NCBI RefSeq assembly: GCF_003217775.1
Contig: NZ_QJVJ01000007.1
Location: 1-64,000 of the forward strand
DNA from: Paenibacillus flagellatus
Lineage (GTDB): Bacteria; Bacillota; Bacilli; Paenibacillales; NBRC-103111
Length of the DNA: 64,000 nucleotides
Direction: 5' to 3'
The notes under the pieces are model-generated. The model did no database searches and was not told the origin of the DNA. It saw only the letters and a program-made list of their open reading frames with translations. Shown here in pieces: positions 8,007-18,186 of the stretch. The stretch's first letter is position 1. Every line of letters begins with the position of its first letter. The translations under genes and the position numbers were made by a program.

Positions 8007-8037
8007 TGCTATAATGGCAAATAGAACACATATGTTC
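8007..8037 (+). promoter_or_regulatory. ruvCAB promoter with LexA-like dyad
   Basis: Extended -10 TGCTATAAT (8007-8015) without a clear -35. GAAC-ACATAT-GTTC at 8024-8037 covers the expected start of transcription. Gram-positive LexA sites are GAAC-N4-GTTC, so this has the arms but two extra bases, or one perfect half-site (GTTCG). In B. subtilis ruvAB is under LexA, which makes the position meaningful. Confidence 0.5.
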
Positions 8038-8066
8038 GCCATACATAGAGGGAGAGGAACGTTTCC

Positions 8067-8570
8067 GTGCGCGTACTGGGCATCGATCCGGGCATCGCGA
8101 TCGTCGGCTTCGGCTTTATCGACAAGCAAGGACACAAGCTCGTTCCCGTCCAATACGGGAGCATCCAGACCGAAGCGAACACCGATTCGGCGGTCCGGCT
8201 GCAGGAAATTTACGAGGCGGCCGTCCATTTGATCGACAAGTACAAGCCGGACGCCGTGGCGATCGAGAAGCTGTTTTTCAATAAAAACGTGACGACGGCG
8301 TTGACGGTCGGACAGGCGAGAGGTGTCCTGATGCTCGCCGCCGTGCAGAACGGGGTCCCCATCGCGGAATATACGCCGCTGCAGGTGAAGCAGGCGATCG
8401 TCGGCTACGGCAAGGCGGAGAAGAAGCAGGTGCAGGAGATGGTCCGCATGTTTCTGAAGCTGAGCGCCGTCCCGAAGCCGGACGACGTGGCGGATGCGCT
8501 CGCGATCGCGATTTGCCATGCGCATTCGGCCGGATTGCAGCAAAAACTGAACGGAGTGGGGAAACGATGA
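8067..8570 (+). CDS. ruvC: Holliday junction resolvase RuvC
   Basis: Dimeric endonuclease that cuts four-way DNA junctions in recombination repair. At 167 residues it has the usual length. The RNase-H-fold acidic residues are in place: D7 (LGIDPG), E67 (VAIEKLFF), D140 and D143 (DDVADALA), along with NKNVTTALTVGQARG. GTG start at 8067 follows AGGGAGAGGAAC. It overlaps ruvA by four bases (ATGA), so resolvase and branch-migration proteins are made together. B. subtilis instead uses RecU as its resolvase, so a ruvC gene here is a lineage trait shared with Paenibacillus. Confidence 0.97.
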   Translation: MRVLGIDPGIAIVGFGFIDKQGHKLVPVQYGSIQTEANTDSAVRLQEIYEAAVHLIDKYKPDAVAIEKLFFNKNVTTALTVGQARGVLMLAAVQNGVPIAEYTPLQVKQAIVGYGKAEKKQVQEMVRMFLKLSAVPKPDDVADALAIAICHAHSAGLQQKLNGVGKR

Positions 8571-9193
8571 TCGATTTTTTGCGCGGCAAAGTGGCGCACC
8601 GCGAGCCGGAATACGTCGTCATGGACGTGCATGGCGTAGGCTACCGGGTGTTTTGCCCGAATCCGTACGCATTCTCCGACAAGCCGGAGGACGTGACCGT
8701 ATACATTCATCACCATGTGCGCGAGGATGCGATTCTGCTGTTCGGCTTCGCGTCGCGGGAGGAGCAGGCGCTGTTCCGCAAGCTGATCGACGTGACGGGC
8801 ATCGGGCCGAAGGTGGCGCTCGGCATATTGTCCGGAGGACGGCCGGAGTCGGTCGTCGCCGCGATCCAGCAGGAGAACGTGGCGTTTTTGACGAAGCTGC
8901 CCGGCATCGGCAAGAAGACGGCGCAGCGCATCATTCTCGACCTGAAGGACAAGCTCGGCGCGGTAACGTCCGGCTTCGACGGAGCGGCGTTCGCCGGCGC
9001 TCTGCAGGAAGCGGGGGCGGCGGCCCGGACGGGAAGCGGTCCTTGGGCGGAAGCGAAAGAGGCGCTGCTCGCGCTCGGATATACGGAGGCGGAGGCCGAT
9101 CGCGCCTGGTCGAGCGTGAAGGCGAAGGCGAAGGAGAACGATTCGGCGGACGTGCTCGTCAAGCTGGCGCTGCAGGCGCTGTACGCGGGGTAA
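8567..9193 (+). CDS. ruvA: Holliday junction DNA helicase subunit RuvA
   Basis: Binds the four-way junction as a tetramer and loads RuvB rings. The 208-residue protein has the N-terminal OB fold (MIDFLRGKV...), two helix-hairpin-helix motifs (VTGIGPKVALGIL near 80 and LPGIGKKTAQRIILDLK near 115), a flexible linker, and the C-terminal RuvB-binding helices (AKEALLALGYTEAEADRAW). The ATG at 8567 is inside the ruvC stop; the longer reading frame upstream lies within ruvC and is not used. ruvB follows after a 91-nt gap with its own strong ribosome site. Confidence 0.97.
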   Translation: MIDFLRGKVAHREPEYVVMDVHGVGYRVFCPNPYAFSDKPEDVTVYIHHHVREDAILLFGFASREEQALFRKLIDVTGIGPKVALGILSGGRPESVVAAIQQENVAFLTKLPGIGKKTAQRIILDLKDKLGAVTSGFDGAAFAGALQEAGAAARTGSGPWAEAKEALLALGYTEAEADRAWSSVKAKAKENDSADVLVKLALQALYAG

Positions 9194-9284
9194 GGCGGCG
9201 GTCCGGCACGGGCTTTCGCCCGGGAAGCAGGAACCATAACCTCGCCAGGGAGCAATACGGAGCAACGCGAAGGAGGGCGGCAGC

Positions 9285-10301
9285 GTGGAAGACCGGATCA
9301 TATCGGCCAACCTGATGATGGAAGACGAAGCGGTGGAGCTCAGTCTGCGTCCCCGGTATTTGGCCGAATATATCGGCCAGACGCAAGTGAAGGAAAATTT
9401 GAAAATTTATATCGAGGCGGCCAAAATGCGCAAGGAGGCGCTCGATCACGTGCTGCTGTACGGACCGCCGGGGCTCGGCAAGACGACGCTTTCGAACATT
9501 ATCGCCAACGAGCTCGGCGTGAACGTCCGCACGACATCCGGTCCGGCGATCGAGCGGCCGGGGGACTTGGCGGCGATTTTGACCAACCTGCAGGAAGGCG
9601 ACGTGCTGTTCATCGACGAAATTCACCGGCTGCACCGGACGGTCGAGGAAGTGCTGTATCCGGCGATGGAGGACTTCGCCCTCGATATCATTATCGGCAA
9701 AGGGCCGAGCGCGCGCTCGGTCCGGCTCGATCTGCCGCCGTTTACGCTCGTCGGGGCGACGACGAGGGCGGGACTGCTGTCCGCGCCGCTGCGCGACCGG
9801 TTCGGCGTCGTCAGCCGGCTCGAATATTATACGGTGGACGAGCTCAGCTTCATCGTCAGCCGGGCGGCCGACATTTTGCAGGTCGGCATCGTCGGCGACG
9901 CCGCGGACGAGATCGGCAAACGGTCGCGCGGCACGCCGCGGATCGCCAACCGGCTCTTGAAGCGGGTGCGCGATTACGCGCAGGTGCGGGGAGACGGCGT
10001 CATTACGACGGACATCGCCCGCGCCGCCTTGAAGCTCATCCAAGTCGACGATCTCGGTCTCGACGAGATCGATCACAAAATGCTGCGCGCCATCATGACC
10101 CATTTCCGAGGAGGACCGGTCGGGCTCGATACGATTGCGGCGACGATCGGCGAGGAGAGTCAGACGATCGAAGACGTGTACGAGCCGTATTTGCTGCAAA
10201 TCGGCTTCCTGCAGCGGACGCCCCGCGGGCGGACGGTGACCGCCTCCGCCTACCGGCATCTCGGCTTGCCGGTTCCGAGCGCGGACGGCGGTCGCGACTA
10301 A
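9285..10301 (+). CDS. ruvB: Holliday junction DNA helicase ATPase RuvB
   Basis: AAA+ ring motor that drives branch migration with RuvA. The 338 residues show the Walker [10 protein letters not shown], Walker B LFIDEIHR, sensor 1 GATTRAG, the arginine-rich [13 protein letters not shown] sensor 2 region, and a C-terminal winged helix ([32 protein letters not shown]). GTG start at 9285 after AAGGAGGG (about 9270). Length and all motifs are standard. It ends 28 nt before the SpoIID-like gene. Confidence 0.98.
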   Translation: MEDRIISANLMMEDEAVELSLRPRYLAEYIGQTQVKENLKIYIEAAKMRKEALDHVLLYGPPGLGKTTLSNIIANELGVNVRTTSGPAIERPGDLAAILTNLQEGDVLFIDEIHRLHRTVEEVLYPAMEDFALDIIIGKGPSARSVRLDLPPFTLVGATTRAGLLSAPLRDRFGVVSRLEYYTVDELSFIVSRAADILQVGIVGDAADEIGKRSRGTPRIANRLLKRVRDYAQVRGDGVITTDIARAALKLIQVDDLGLDEIDHKMLRAIMTHFRGGPVGLDTIAATIGEESQTIEDVYEPYLLQIGFLQRTPRGRTVTASAYRHLGLPVPSADGGRD

Positions 10302-10329
10302 GGGGACAGCGTAAAGGAGAGAATGACCG

Positions 10330-12438
10330 ATGACGAGACGACAGCGGCCGCGGCGGCACGTCTGGGCGGCGGCGCTGCTGGCGGCCGCGCTGTGCGTGCC
10401 CGCAGCGGTAGCGGACAACGTGGCGGAGGCCGCCGTGCCGAAGCTGGACCAGATCCGCGTCGCCTTATACATAACGAACGGAAAAACGTACAATTCGACG
10501 GTACCCGCCGTGACGCTTTCTTCGCCGGCGGGCTTGGACGCGGGCGTACGGACGCCTTCCGGCGTCCGGGTGTGGACGGTCGTGCCGCCGGGCGTGCAAG
10601 CCCGCTTCGCGGCCGACGGCTACAACGTGCTGCTGCTGGAGACGGCCGACGCGAACGCGGCGAAGACGCTTGCGCAAGCGTTGGCCGCCACGCAGGACAA
10701 GCCGGCCGTCTTCCGGGCGGCCAAGCTCGGCCAAACGGTATACCGGGTATATGCCGGCCCGTACGCCACGAAGGAGGAAGCGACGGCGGCGAAGCAGCGC
10801 ATCGCCGCCGGCGGGGCGGCGGCCGCGCTGCCCAAGGGCGGTACGGCGACGGTGACGGGGCCGCACCGCTGGAGCGCAGGCACGTTCCCGAGCGAGGCGG
10901 CCGCGCGGCAGCAGGCCGACGCGCTCCGGCTGAAGGGCGTCGACGCTTGGGTCGTGGCGACGGAAGCGGCCGGCCAGCTCGCCTTCGCGGTATGGATCGG
11001 CGAGGCGGCGGACGCCGAGCAGGCGAGCGCCGCCAAGGCGCAGGCCGAGAAGCTGGTGCCGGGCTTGGCGCTGCTGCCGGTCGACGCGGCGGCGCCATAC
11101 TTGCTGCAGCGCGAGGACGTAACCGGACCGACGGCGGCCGTCACGCATTATGCGTTCAACCCGAATGAGCAAAAAGTATGGATATCGCCCAAGGACGGCG
11201 TGACGGCGGTCGCCGAGAAGGGCGGCCGGCAATACCGGGGCAATCTCGAGCTGAGCCGGCATAACGGCAAGCTCGCCGTCGTGAACGAGCTGCCGTTCGA
11301 GCAATATCTCGTTTCCGTCGTCGGCGGAGAAATGAGCGACGGCTGGCCGGCGGAGGCGCTGAAGGCGCAAGCCGTATCCGCGCGGACGTTCGCTCTCGCG
11401 CAAGGATTGAAGTACCAGATCGCGCACGTTTCCGACTCCACCGCCGATCAGGCTTATTACGGCGTGGAGGAGGAAGGCCGCAACGTCTCGGCCGCGGTCG
11501 CGGCGACGGCCGGCGAGGTGCTGACGGCGAACGGCCAATTGATCACGCCGTTCTTCTACTCCAACGGCGGGGGCATGACCGGCGACCCGGTCGAAGTTTG
11601 GGGCCAGCCGATTCCTTACCTGAAGGCGACGGCGAGTCCGGACGAGGGCGCGCAGGCGGGCAAGCCGCAATGGTACAAGGTCGCCATGGCAAACGGCACG
11701 GTCGGCTACGTCCGCTCGGACTTGGTGACGGACAGCGGCACGACGAACGCGGCGGGATTGAAGGTCGTTACCGTGAAGGGAACGGGCGTCAGCATCCGTC
11801 CCGCCCCTTACGTGGACAACGCGAACAATGCGGCGATCGCCACCGTAAATGCGGGCGAGCGGCTCGTCGCGCTCGGCACGACGCCGGAGTCGAACGCTTA
11901 CGGCTGGGTGCGCGGTCCTTACAAGGCGGACGTGCTGCTCAAGGAATTGAACGGCGCTCTCGCAAGTCCGATCGCCGGTCCGCTGTCGACGCTCGCGGTG
12001 AGCAAGCGGGGCCCGTCGGGGCGCGCCGTGGAGCTCGAGGCGAACGGGCGTCCCGTCCCCGTCGCGAAGCCGGACCAATATCGCGGCGCCTTGTTCGATG
12101 CGCCGAGCACCCGGTTTGAAATCGAGGAGACGGGACGGTATACTGTACTGGGAGCGAATGGTCAAACCCGCAGCTTGCCCGAATCCGCCGGGGCGCTATA
12201 TGCGGTCGGCGCTTCCGGTACGGCGTCCGCTCTAGCCAAGCCGGGCATGATCGTGCTGGGCGGAGGCGGAGCGGTTCGCGACATAACGAAAGACCCGCAG
12301 TTCCGCTTGGTCGGCAAAGGCTACGGCCACGGCTTGGGCATGTCGCAATGGGGGGCGCGGGGACTGGCGGAAGCCGGAACCGATTATAAAGGCATACTCC
12401 ACCATTACTATACTGGGGTCACTATCGCGAAGGACTGA
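10330..12438 (+). CDS. SpoIID/LytB-domain secreted protein with SPOR-like and SH3-like parts
   Basis: Probable cell-wall lytic transglycosylase or amidase activator. Signal peptide at 1-35 (AAALLAAALCVPAAVA), then two SPOR-like stretches near 135-165 and 178-240 (VYRVYAGPYATKEEA; AGTFPSEAAARQQADAL) that may bind denuded glycan. The SpoIID domain starts near 277: LPFEQYLVSVVGGEMSDGWPAEALKAQA with Glu334 at the place of the catalytic glutamate, and the closing GYGHGLGMSQWGARGLA. A bacterial SH3-like segment (about 477-530, GVSIRPAPY...AYGWVRG) interrupts the domain, making the protein about twice the length of Bacillus SpoIID. It sits between ruvB and queA, not at the usual spoIID locus, so I do not assign the symbol. 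Confidence 0.88.
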   Translation: MTRRQRPRRHVWAAALLAAALCVPAAVADNVAEAAVPKLDQIRVALYITNGKTYNSTVPAVTLSSPAGLDAGVRTPSGVRVWTVVPPGVQARFAADGYNVLLLETADANAAKTLAQALAATQDKPAVFRAAKLGQTVYRVYAGPYATKEEATAAKQRIAAGGAAAALPKGGTATVTGPHRWSAGTFPSEAAARQQADALRLKGVDAWVVATEAAGQLAFAVWIGEAADAEQASAAKAQAEKLVPGLALLPVDAAAPYLLQREDVTGPTAAVTHYAFNPNEQKVWISPKDGVTAVAEKGGRQYRGNLELSRHNGKLAVVNELPFEQYLVSVVGGEMSDGWPAEALKAQAVSARTFALAQGLKYQIAHVSDSTADQAYYGVEEEGRNVSAAVAATAGEVLTANGQLITPFFYSNGGGMTGDPVEVWGQPIPYLKATASPDEGAQAGKPQWYKVAMANGTVGYVRSDLVTDSGTTNAAGLKVVTVKGTGVSIRPAPYVDNANNAAIATVNAGERLVALGTTPESNAYGWVRGPYKADVLLKELNGALASPIAGPLSTLAVSKRGPSGRAVELEANGRPVPVAKPDQYRGALFDAPSTRFEIEETGRYTVLGANGQTRSLPESAGALYAVGASGTASALAKPGMIVLGGGGAVRDITKDPQFRLVGKGYGHGLGMSQWGARGLAEAGTDYKGILHHYYTGVTIAKD

Positions 12439-12444
12439 AGGAAC

Positions 12445-14648
<2,204 letters not shown>

Positions 14649-14666
14649 AGAGGAGGTACGTCTCAC

Positions 14667-15008
14667 ATGTGGAATTTAGCGGAAGACGCCGCGACGACGA
14701 CGGCAGGCGCCGGCAGCTATTTGACGACGATCGTTCCGTTCGTGCTGATGTTCGCCGTTCTGTATTTCCTGTTGATTCGGCCGCAGCAAAAACGTCAAAA
14801 ATCCCGCAACGCCATGCTGAACCAGCTGAAAAAAGGGGATAAGGTGACGACGATCGGAGGCTTGCACGGCACGATCGTGGAAATTACGGACGATATCGTC
14901 GTGCTTCGCGTCAACGACGCGACGAAGCTGACGTTCGACCGTTCGGCGGTCAATGCGGTCACCACGCAGGCACCGGAGAAAAGCGCCGAGAAGACGGCGG
15001 AGAAGTAA
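14667..15008 (+). CDS. yajC: Preprotein translocase accessory subunit YajC
   Basis: Small membrane protein that associates with SecDF. Of 113 residues, one transmembrane helix (about 20-40, TIVPFVLMFAVLYFLLIRPQ) is followed by the conserved RPQQKRQKSRNAMLNQLKKGDKVTTIGG and the IVEI.DDIVVLRV beta domain, ending in a Glu/Lys tail. GAGAGGAGG precedes the ATG. It follows tgt directly, while its partners secD-secF lie 5.4 kb downstream. Confidence 0.95.
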   Translation: MWNLAEDAATTTAGAGSYLTTIVPFVLMFAVLYFLLIRPQQKRQKSRNAMLNQLKKGDKVTTIGGLHGTIVEITDDIVVLRVNDATKLTFDRSAVNAVTTQAPEKSAEKTAEK

Positions 15009-15030
15009 ACGAATGTGCGAGATGAAGAGG

Positions 15031-15089
15031 CTCCTCTTGAAGGTGGCAGGTTTAGTCCGATAAACCAGCGCTTGAAGGGGAGTTTTTTT
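15031..15089 (+). terminator. Compound terminator after yajC
   Basis: CTCCTCTTGAAG (15031-15042) pairs imperfectly with CTTGAAGGGGAG (15071-15082), enclosing an inner GGTTTA/TAAACC hairpin, then seven T's. Confidence 0.65.
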
Positions 15090-15123
15090 ATGCGCCGATA
15101 GAAATGAATGCGCCTCTCGTGGA

Positions 15124-15168
15124 AACGGCCCTAGTCCGATGATGTTCCGGACTAAGGCCGTTTTTTTT
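15124..15168 (+). terminator. Second terminator in the yajC-15311 gap
   Basis: AACGGCC-C-TAGTCCG pairs with CGGACTA-A-GGCCGTT (ends at 15162), followed by eight T's. Two terminators in a row insulate the queA-tgt-yajC unit. The rest of the 302-nt gap holds CATAAAATA (15274-15282), an exact match to the SigK -10 pattern CATANNNTA, but no AC at the right distance. Confidence 0.9.
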
Positions 15169-15310
15169 GCTATGCACGCGGTGGAAAGAGGCGCAGCGGA
15201 GCTGTCGGGTGCGGAAGCTAGTAAAAATTGTACTTTTTCATAGACCCCCACATAAGCAGCCGGTTCTATGAAACATAAAATAATCGAAATAAAAGGAAAG
15301 GAATGATAGC

Positions 15311-15865
15311 ATGAACCGTTCAAAAAAGGTTGCCCGCCCGCATCAAAAAGCCGGCATGACCAAAAGCAAAGCCATGTCCATCTATCGGGCACGGGTCGCC
15401 AAACATCAACGTGTACAAGCCCCGCCGGTTATCAGCCAAGTCAACGTCGTCATCGGAACGGACAATACGTGGTCCAACGCCCAAGCGATAGACCGCAATC
15501 CCGCATGGGTTCCGGTCAATAACGCCCGATACGTTTGGAGCGCCCGGAATTTGAGCGACAATAACGCCATCATTTCAAGACGCTTCCAATTGTCCACCAG
15601 AAGATCGATTATTCGGGGGCGCCTGTTTTTGTCCGTCGACAACTATGCCGTAGTCATCATCAACGGATTTATCGTTCAATTCGATAGCCCGCAGGAAACG
15701 ACCTCGTTCTTCAACCCCGGACGCACGTTCAACATCACGCGCTTTTTGCGCAGAGGAACGAACGATATCGTCATTATCGCCTTTAACTCCAACGGGGCGC
15801 CCAGAAGCGACAGCAACCCTGCCGGCGTGGCGGCAAGACTGAACATTCGGTTGTCTTCGCTCTAA
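15311..15865 (+). CDS. Stand-alone beta-sandwich (galactose-binding-like) protein of unknown function
   Basis: I do not recognise a named family. The 184 residues start with a basic, signal-less stretch (to about 40, KKVARPHQKAGMTKSKAM). A single all-beta domain follows whose pattern (ARYVWSARNLS, FQLSTR, LFLSVDNYAVVIINGFIV, FNITRFLRRGTNDIVIIAFN, NPAGVAARLNIRL) resembles jelly-roll carbohydrate-binding modules found inside glycoside hydrolases. Here the module is alone, with no enzyme and no export signal. AGGAAAGG precedes the ATG. Neighbouring spore genes and a SigK-like box upstream hint at a spore-surface role, which is only an inference. Confidence 0.8.
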   Translation: MNRSKKVARPHQKAGMTKSKAMSIYRARVAKHQRVQAPPVISQVNVVIGTDNTWSNAQAIDRNPAWVPVNNARYVWSARNLSDNNAIISRRFQLSTRRSIIRGRLFLSVDNYAVVIINGFIVQFDSPQETTSFFNPGRTFNITRFLRRGTNDIVIIAFNSNGAPRSDSNPAGVAARLNIRLSSL

Positions 15866-15935
15866 GGACGGCGCTTCGGAAGAACGCTCCATTCATGAGG
15901 AGACAGAACGGCGATCGAACGGAAAAATCAAGCAA

Positions 15936-15961
15936 AAAAAGCAGCCCGCGGGCTGCTTTTT
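15936..15961. terminator. Bidirectional terminator
   Basis: GCAGCCCG/CGGGCTGC (15941-15956) is a perfect palindrome flanked by A's on the left and T's on the right. It therefore serves the plus-strand gene ending at 15865 and the minus-strand PAP2 gene ending at 15966. Confidence 0.92.
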
Positions 15962-15965
15962 CCAT

Positions 15966-16826
15966 TCACCACTTGCCGTCGGCATTGCGCCGCTTCTTGA
16001 TCGCGCCGTCCACGCGGCTGCCGGCGAACAGCGATCTGCCTTCGCTGAGCCGGATGCCGAAGCGGCCGGCCAGCAGGCCGAGCACCATGCCGGCGGACAT
16101 ATCCATCAGCCAGTGAATGCCCAAGTAAAAAATCGAGAAGATGATGATCCCGGCGCTTACCGGCGCGAACACTTTCCAGAAGCCGTTCTTGGACCGGAGC
16201 GCGATGACCGCCATCGAGACGGAAATCGACGTATGCAAGCTCGGGAAGCAGTTGTCCAAGTCCGACAGCGGACGGTAGTCCGTCTCGAACGTCGGGAACG
16301 CGTCGAGCATCAGGAAGCGGACGTTCGGGTTGAAGGCGTGCACCTCCGTAACCGGGAAGAACAAGTAAAACGGAATGGCGATCATGTAGTTGATCATCAT
16401 CGCGTAGCAGACCGCCCGGAACAGCTTATAGTTGCGCTCGTACGTATAGATGGCGATCGACGTGATCATGAGCGCCGGAAAGACGACGACATAAAAAAAG
16501 CTGAGCACGGAAGTCAGAAAGCCGTTTTCGAACAACCTTTGAAAAACGGCGACGAACTCGCCCTCAAGCCCGTATACGGAAGGAGTGAAGTCGCTGTGGG
16601 ACTTCATGTTGTTTTCAAGCGTAATTTCGATTTTATTGAAGAACAGGATAACGACCATGCCGAGAAAGTGCAGCAAATATTTGCGGGACGTAAACAGCTC
16701 CTGGACGAACATGCCCGCGGCATGGAACGGATATAACGGATGCCGCTTCAGGGAGAGAAACAACAGCACGTAGACGGTGATGGCGATATATACGGTCGCA
16801 TGGGTCATGGATTGTATGGTGAACAT
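15966..16826 (-). CDS. PAP2-superfamily membrane phosphatase
   Basis: Predicted lipid phosphatase or phosphotransferase of the cytoplasmic membrane, 286 residues with about six helices. Motif 2 is NCFPSLHTS (the SxHxS core) and motif 3 is YLGIHWLMDMSAG (Hx3D with the nucleophilic His). The first motif (KxxxxxxRP) is degenerate, as in the inositol-phosphorylceramide-synthase-like branch. A long N-terminal part with DFTPSVYGLEGEFV precedes the core. Start at 16826 behind GGGGGA. The lipid substrate cannot be told; undecaprenyl or phosphatidate phosphates are possible. Confidence 0.9.
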   Translation of the reverse strand: MFTIQSMTHATVYIAITVYVLLFLSLKRHPLYPFHAAGMFVQELFTSRKYLLHFLGMVVILFFNKIEITLENNMKSHSDFTPSVYGLEGEFVAVFQRLFENGFLTSVLSFFYVVVFPALMITSIAIYTYERNYKLFRAVCYAMMINYMIAIPFYLFFPVTEVHAFNPNVRFLMLDAFPTFETDYRPLSDLDNCFPSLHTSISVSMAVIALRSKNGFWKVFAPVSAGIIIFSIFYLGIHWLMDMSAGMVLGLLAGRFGIRLSEGRSLFAGSRVDGAIKKRRNADGKW

Positions 16827-16929
16827 GGTGTTTCCCCCTAAAATATGGTAGGTGGCGTGTCGCGAACTTTAGTATTATATCATATTCCGAGGGAAAGGTG
16901 AACGGAATCGGGCCTGCGTCCGAATCGCC

Positions 16930-17319
16930 TTATTTTTTCGTATTGACGCCGATCATGCCGCCGAGCGCGCCGGCCGGAACCGAAAGCGCAAGCAAAATGG
17001 CGGTATCTTGGCCGATGCCGGCATCGAAGCCGAGAAAGCCGACGAGGACGACGATCGCCGTATACAGGATGCCCAGAATGGCGCCGTGATACCAGCCGCG
17101 GCTGCCGGCCCGTTTGCCGCTGGAGAAGCCTCCGAACAGCGAAGCGATGCCATGAATGACGAAAGTGGCCGTCGTCACGGACTCCTCGCTCGTATCGGTC
17201 ATCGTAAGAAGAAGCGACGTGACGACCGCTCCGACGCACAGCCATACGAAAGCATTGACGATGCCGGACAACAGCGGCGACGTGATGCGGATCCGGGGCA
17301 ATTTCGAGATAGGGTTCAT
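16930..17319 (-). CDS. Small membrane protein, TIGR04086/YrzE-like
   Basis: A 129-residue protein with four predicted helices (LLSGIVNAFVWLCVGAVVTSLLL, ATFVIHGIASLFGGFSSGKRAG, GWYHGAILGILYTAIVVLVGFLGF, ALSVPAGALGGMIGVN). It matches the TIGR04086 family that in Bacillales sits beside yajC/spoVB; function unknown. I prefer the second in-frame ATG (17319), as GAGAGG is 11 bases upstream, while the first ATG (17331) is only three bases from it. Confidence 0.82.
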   Translation of the reverse strand: MNPISKLPRIRITSPLLSGIVNAFVWLCVGAVVTSLLLTMTDTSEESVTTATFVIHGIASLFGGFSSGKRAGSRGWYHGAILGILYTAIVVLVGFLGFDAGIGQDTAILLALSVPAGALGGMIGVNTKK

Positions 17320-17483
17320 GCGGACATGCACCTCTCAATTCCTTTTTTGTACCCATTGTATGGGGGACTTGGCCGGTTTAGTACAAGACTCTGGCAATTA
17401 TTGAATGCCCTGAACTTGCATGAGGCGGTAGATTGGCGGTCAGAATACCAATGAAATCTGAACGAGCGGAGGAGTCGGAGAAC

Positions 17484-18185
17484 ATGGAGCTGTTTACCAT
17501 TTTTTGGCGTACGGTGCTCATATACTTCGTCATCTTCATCGTCATCCGGATGATGGGGAAGCGGGAGATCGGGAAGCTGTCCGTATTCGATCTGGTCATA
17601 TCCATCATGATCGCCGAGATCGCGGTGTTTATTATCGACGATCCGGAGATGCCGATCGTCCATGGCATCCTGCCGATGATAACGCTCGTGTTCATTCAAA
17701 TCGCCATCGCGTTGATCACCTTGAAAAACCGGACGATCCGGCTGTGGTTCGACGGGAAGCCGAGCTACCTGATCGAGAACGGCAAGCTGAACCAGGACGA
17801 AATGCGCAAGCAGCGGTATACGCTGGACGACCTGATCATGCAGCTGCGCGAAAGGGAAGTGCCGAACTTGGCCGATGTCGAATTCGCCGTGCTCGAAACG
17901 TCGGGCAAGCTGTCCGTTATCGAAAAAGAAAAGGAAAAACGGTCCGGTCCGGGTTCTTCCGGACCGGACGTTTCTCCGGGCGTGCCGGGCTTCCGTTACG
18001 AAGGGCTGCCGCTCGCGCTCATCATGGACGGCAAAGTGCAGGACGACAGCTTGGAGAAAATCGGGAAGACGCGGTTTTGGCTGAAAAACGAGCTGCAGGC
18101 CAAAGGCGTCAACGATTTCAAGGACGTGTTTTTTTGCTCGATCGATCATCGGGGCCGGTTGTTCCTCGACAAGAAGAAAAGATAA
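17484..18185 (+). CDS. DUF421 (YetF-like) membrane protein
   Basis: Member of the DUF421 family, whose B. subtilis members (YetF, YrbG, YdfS and others) are linked to spores but have no firm biochemical role. The 233-residue form has three N-terminal helices (FWRTVLIYFVIFIVIRMMGKREIGKLSVFDLVI is the family signature; then IMIAEIAVFII and ILPMITLVFIQIAIALIT). A cytoplasmic domain follows with IENGKLNQDEMRKQRYTLDDLIMQLRE, and a second half with a paired fold (LIMDGKVQDDSLEKIGKTRFWLKNEL). A charged Pro/Gly/Ser linker lies near 155-180. ATG 17484 is preceded by GGAGGAG. It converges with spoVB, with one base between the stops and no terminator visible. Confidence 0.9.
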   Translation: MELFTIFWRTVLIYFVIFIVIRMMGKREIGKLSVFDLVISIMIAEIAVFIIDDPEMPIVHGILPMITLVFIQIAIALITLKNRTIRLWFDGKPSYLIENGKLNQDEMRKQRYTLDDLIMQLREREVPNLADVEFAVLETSGKLSVIEKEKEKRSGPGSSGPDVSPGVPGFRYEGLPLALIMDGKVQDDSLEKIGKTRFWLKNELQAKGVNDFKDVFFCSIDHRGRLFLDKKKR

Positions 18186-18186
18186 G

